From positions 1 through 7,486 of the forward strand of contig CAZWBW010000119.1 of NCBI GenBank assembly GCA_964632355.1: 7,486 nucleotides of DNA. Reading direction: 5' to 3'. The DNA is from JALOAP01 sp964632355 (lineage in GTDB: Bacteria; Chloroflexota; Dehalococcoidia; Tepidiformales; Tepidiformaceae). Position numbers and translations under genes: made by a program. The stretch's first letter is position 1, and each line of letters opens with the position of its first letter. Positions 6,298 to 7,486 of the stretch are shown here, piece by piece. The notes below the pieces were generated by a model, which was not told the origin of the DNA, did no database searches, and saw only the letters and a program-made list of their open reading frames with translations.

Positions 6298-6480
6298 TCA
6301 GGCGCGGCGATCGTAGGGGCGGCGCGATTCCCGCGGGAGGTCGGCGACGTACTGCTGACGGACGACCATGACTTCGCCACAGTGCCCGCACACCTCCTGT
6401 GCGGGGCTCCAAAACCGGTCGCGGTCGAAGAGGGGCCGGCGCCACTCCTGCCGGTGGTCGCATTCGCCGCCGAAACGCAT
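6298..6480 (-). CDS. small 60-residue Cys/His protein, possible zinc ribbon
   Basis: This short protein has a C7-x-H9 pair and a C31-G-H-C34 knuckle separated by a charged stretch with RRPLFDRDRFW. The spacing could bind one zinc ion, so a minimal zinc-ribbon fold is plausible. I do not recognise the family. Coding status rests on near-uniform G/C third positions, the ordered Cys/His pattern and an ATG start preceded by GGGGGT four bases away, which could pair loosely with 16S rRNA. It ends 55 bases before the HAD start on the same strand. The two could be co-transcribed, although the HAD gene also seems to have its own promoter. The C-terminal third is arginine-rich and likely disordered, which could suit nucleic-acid or ribosome binding; that is speculation. 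Confidence 0.65.
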   Translation of the reverse strand: MRFGGECDHRQEWRRPLFDRDRFWSPAQEVCGHCGEVMVVRQQYVADLPRESRRPYDRRA

Positions 6481-6540
6481 AGAGACCCCCAGCGCGTGAT
6501 GGCGCGCAGCGTGCTGTAGCGTCGGGGGTGGGTCGCCTTC

Positions 6541-6566
6541 GCCGCCTCAAGGGGCGTTGAGGCGGC
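6541..6566 (-). terminator. perfect 10-bp hairpin downstream of the 116-residue gene
   Basis: GCCGCCTCAA (6541-6550) and TTGAGGCGGC (6557-6566) are exact inverted repeats around a six-base loop. On the minus strand the hairpin begins 20 bases after the stop of the 116-residue gene and lies ahead of the 60-residue gene, where a terminator between the two units would be expected. There is no U-tract on either strand, so it may be an atypical terminator, a 3'-end stabiliser or a regulator of the downstream gene. Confidence 0.45.
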
Positions 6567-6586
6567 CTCGCAGCGGCGTTACAGGG

Positions 6587-6937
6587 TCAGACCCGTGGGA
6601 GTTCGTCCATGTATTCGTTGGGGTCGAAGCCGGGCATGGAACGGTCGAGTTCGAATTTGGTGGCTCCGCGCTCGAACCTGAGCACCCATGCAAACTGATG
6701 TCCAGACTCGCACCAGAATTCGAGGCGGATGACCGACCCGTCGTTCTGGATTTCCGAGGAAGGGCGGTGGGCGAACCCCACTCCGTCTGGCGCTACTTCG
6801 ACAACATCACCCAGGCGATCCACCTCCACTCTGCGGGGATGAACCCATGTGGCGCTGCCGCTGGAAAGCCGGCAGCCAGGACAGGAGACGGCAAGCGCCG
6901 TCGATGCCGAAACCTTTGCGAGCAATTGATGACCCAC
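6587..6937 (-). CDS. 116-residue protein with CPGC and CESGH motifs, family unknown
   Basis: The sequence looks like a genuine small domain: C19-P-G-C22, then VEVDRLGDVVEVAPDG (37-52), then IRLEFWCESGHQFAWVLRFERGAT (about 70-93), with C76 and H80 completing a possible four-ligand zinc site. The alternating hydrophobic strands suggest a small beta barrel or ribbon carrying the metal site. The C-terminus is acidic (DPNEYMDELP). I do not recognise a named family. The GTG start at 6935-6937 lacks a Shine-Dalgarno but has TATACT eight bases upstream. Third-position G/C is lower than in the other genes, especially in the first half, hinting at different ancestry or weaker selection. A hairpin follows the stop. 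With no partner gene nearby, function is unknown. Confidence 0.7.
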   Translation of the reverse strand: MGHQLLAKVSASTALAVSCPGCRLSSGSATWVHPRRVEVDRLGDVVEVAPDGVGFAHRPSSEIQNDGSVIRLEFWCESGHQFAWVLRFERGATKFELDRSMPGFDPNEYMDELPRV

Positions 6938-6945
6938 GGGCGCGG

Positions 6946-6951
6946 AGTATA
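6946..6951 (-). promoter_or_regulatory. candidate -10 box of the 116-residue gene
   Basis: On the minus strand TATACT matches TATAAT at five of six positions and ends eight bases before the GTG at 6937. Transcription would then begin at or very near the start codon, consistent with the missing Shine-Dalgarno. A TTGGCT lies upstream, but its 21-base spacing is too long for a standard -35. Confidence 0.5.
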
Positions 6952-7035
6952 CGACTCTGAAACCGAAGGATCAGCCAACCTGCGCGCCTCTCGAACGGCG
7001 ACAATCAGCACGCGCAAGATACGAAAATTGACGCG

Positions 7036-7071
7036 AAATGCCCCCGGGGGAGTGGTTTCCCGGGGGCATTT
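7036..7071. terminator. strong bidirectional intrinsic-terminator hairpin
   Basis: AAATGCCCCCGGG (7036-7048) and CCCGGGGGCATTT (7059-7071) are exact inverted repeats of 13 bases. The stem can extend inward by two G-U pairs and one A-U pair, leaving a GTGG tetraloop. Reading +, the right arm ends in four T; reading -, it ends in three T with a second run of four T about ten bases later. It could stop transcripts in either direction. All complete genes to the left run toward lower coordinates, so its most likely client is a minus-strand transcript from the right, which would insulate the 116-residue gene. Confidence 0.8.
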
Positions 7072-7072
7072 T

Positions 7073-7362
7073 CGCCGGCAAAGTTGCCGTGGCTACAGCC
7101 GCACCTGTTGGGGAGGTACCGCCACGCGAAGCGGAATTCGTTGTTCAGCTGCGCCTGTATTGCTGTTTTCGAACCTGAAAGCGTCGATTTTCGGCGGCAG
7201 CTGAGACCAGAAAAAGGTGCACCGGCTGGTGTTTCGCAAGTGTAGTGAACGGGGCAGTGCCGGGGCATCGGTCGAAAGCGGGTAGTCATTACACGACCGT
7301 TGCAACGGTGCATCCGTGGCAGCGGCGGGGGCGGAGCGGCGCCGGGAGGGGGAAAGCCGGCT
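7073..7362. other. gene-poor stretch with several inverted repeats
   Basis: I see no convincing protein in either strand here; the open frames lack G/C third-position bias and domain-like sequence. The stretch is more AT-rich than most of the window. It contains inverted repeats that could fold as RNA: CGGCAA/TTGCCG at 7076-7089, CGTGGC/GCCACG at 7088-7126 with nested ACCT/AGGT, TCAGCTGC/GCAGCTGA at 7145-7204, and CGGTCG/CGACCG at 7269-7299. On the minus strand it ends in the strong terminator at 7036-7071, the layout of a small RNA or long 3' UTR. I looked for tmRNA, RNase P RNA, SRP RNA and tRNA signatures and did not find them. Confidence 0.4.
7296..7309. repeat. 14-bp perfect palindrome
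   Basis: ACCGTTGCAACGGT is its own reverse complement with no spacer. Length and symmetry suit an operator for a dimeric regulator. Half-site CGTTG/CAACG recurs as a spaced inverted repeat at 7436-7451 and singly at 7139-7143. No regulator gene lies in the window, so its role is inference. Confidence 0.6.
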
Positions 7363-7364
7363 TT
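7353..7364. repeat. 12-bp perfect palindrome
   Basis: AAAGCCGGCTTT is a perfect 12-base palindrome in a purine-rich stretch of the + strand. It overlaps the stop codon of the possible minus-strand gene entering from the right. It has no hairpin loop, so it is more likely a protein-binding site, or chance, than a terminator. Confidence 0.5.
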
Positions 7365-7486
7365 AGGAAGGTTGAGGGTAGGGGAAAGGCACGGGAGCGC
7401 TGACCGGGACGGCGTGGGTGGCGGGGGCGCGGTGCACGTTGCGAACAACGTCGGGTACGGGCGGGCTCCCAGGCGGTCGCGGTGCT
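7363..7486 (-). CDS. possible 3' end of a gene entering from the right (partial)
   Basis: One minus-strand frame is open for 40 codons from the window edge to a TAA at 7363-7365. It gives a proline- and valine-rich tail ending APVPFPYPQPS. Most codons end in G or C, but the region is so GC-rich that this is weak support, and other frames are open too. If real, it would be the C-terminus of a protein whose transcript could end at the hairpin at 7036-7071, about 290 bases on. No family can be named. Confidence 0.22.
   Translation of the reverse strand, partial: APRPPGSPPVPDVVRNVHRAPATHAVPVSAPVPFPYPQPS
7436..7451. repeat. inverted repeat ACGTTG-N4-CAACGT
   Basis: ACGTTG (7436-7441) and CAACGT (7446-7451) are exact inverted repeats around CGAA. 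It shares the CGTTG/CAACG half-site with the palindrome at 7296-7309, 127 bases to the left. It could be a binding site or a small hairpin; it also falls inside the possible partial gene at the right edge. Confidence 0.4.

Noticed and set aside
5052..6371. 439-codon plus-strand open frame across the PAP2 and HAD genes
   Set aside because: It overlaps two genes with intact catalytic motifs in other frames. Long spurious frames are expected opposite G/C-third-position genes, and its translation shows no domain.
6243..6380. Extension of the HAD protein to an ATG at 6380
   Set aside because: It overlaps the 60-residue gene, is low-complexity, and motif I normally sits close to the N-terminus.
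7088..7126. Riboswitch suggested by the nested CGTGGC/GCCACG and ACCT/AGGT stems
   Set aside because: No known aptamer core is present and no gene follows on the same strand.
7073..7362. tmRNA, RNase P RNA, SRP RNA or tRNA
   Set aside because: GGTTCGAA-like bases occur on the minus strand but without the T-arm complement, a CCA end, a tag reading frame or conserved core motifs of these RNAs.
7005..7448. 147-codon minus-strand frame in the right-hand gap
   Set aside because: It runs through the terminator hairpin, lacks the third-position G/C bias of the other genes and has a mixed, domain-free composition.
1..7486. CRISPR array, insertion sequence or attachment site
   Set aside because: There are no spaced repeats of CRISPR type, no transposase or integrase, and no flanking direct repeats. 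The only tandem repeat is the nine-base G-rich unit at 51-79.

Overview
This window comes from a GC-rich bacterial chromosome. A lipobox lipoprotein and a class B penicillin-binding protein show that it is bacterial. GTG and TTG starts, strong G/C third-position bias and almost no space between genes fit groups such as Chloroflexota or Actinomycetota. The sequence does not fix the phylum; a Chloroflexota-type host is only my guess.

Layout: a possible 3' tail of an upstream gene ends at 47. A three-copy G-rich repeat (51-79) follows, then a zinc-dependent medium-chain dehydrogenase (97-1122, +). Three bases further on, convergent, is a CoxG-type SRPBCC protein (1126-1575, -), which lies downstream of a class B PBP transpeptidase (1656-3704, -). 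The PBP start codon overlaps, inside a shared CATG, the start codon of a divergent lipoprotein with a glycosidase-like barrel (3703-4851, +). A PAP2 membrane phosphatase follows 15 bases later (4867-5526, +). Its stop codon shares a CTAG with the stop of a convergent HAD hydrolase (5523-6242, -). Upstream of the HAD gene, on the same strand, are a 60-residue Cys/His protein (6298-6480), a perfect hairpin (6541-6566) and a 116-residue Cys/His protein (6587-6937). The rest, 6938-7486, has no convincing complete gene. It holds a strong bidirectional terminator hairpin (7036-7071), several perfect palindromes and perhaps the 3' end of a gene entering from the right.

Functionally, 1656-5526 reads as a cell-envelope block: a peptidoglycan transpeptidase, a surface lipoprotein that may act on glycans, and a lipid-phosphate phosphatase that could recycle polyprenyl carrier. 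The dehydrogenase, CoxG and HAD proteins are metabolic genes with no obvious partner here. I found no CRISPR array, transposase, tRNA, rRNA or recognised riboswitch. The most notable observations concern gene architecture: start/start and stop/stop overlaps on four-base palindromes, and three GTG-start genes each preceded by a TAnnnT box 6-8 bases before the start, which suggests leaderless mRNAs. No defence system or other new multi-gene system is evident.
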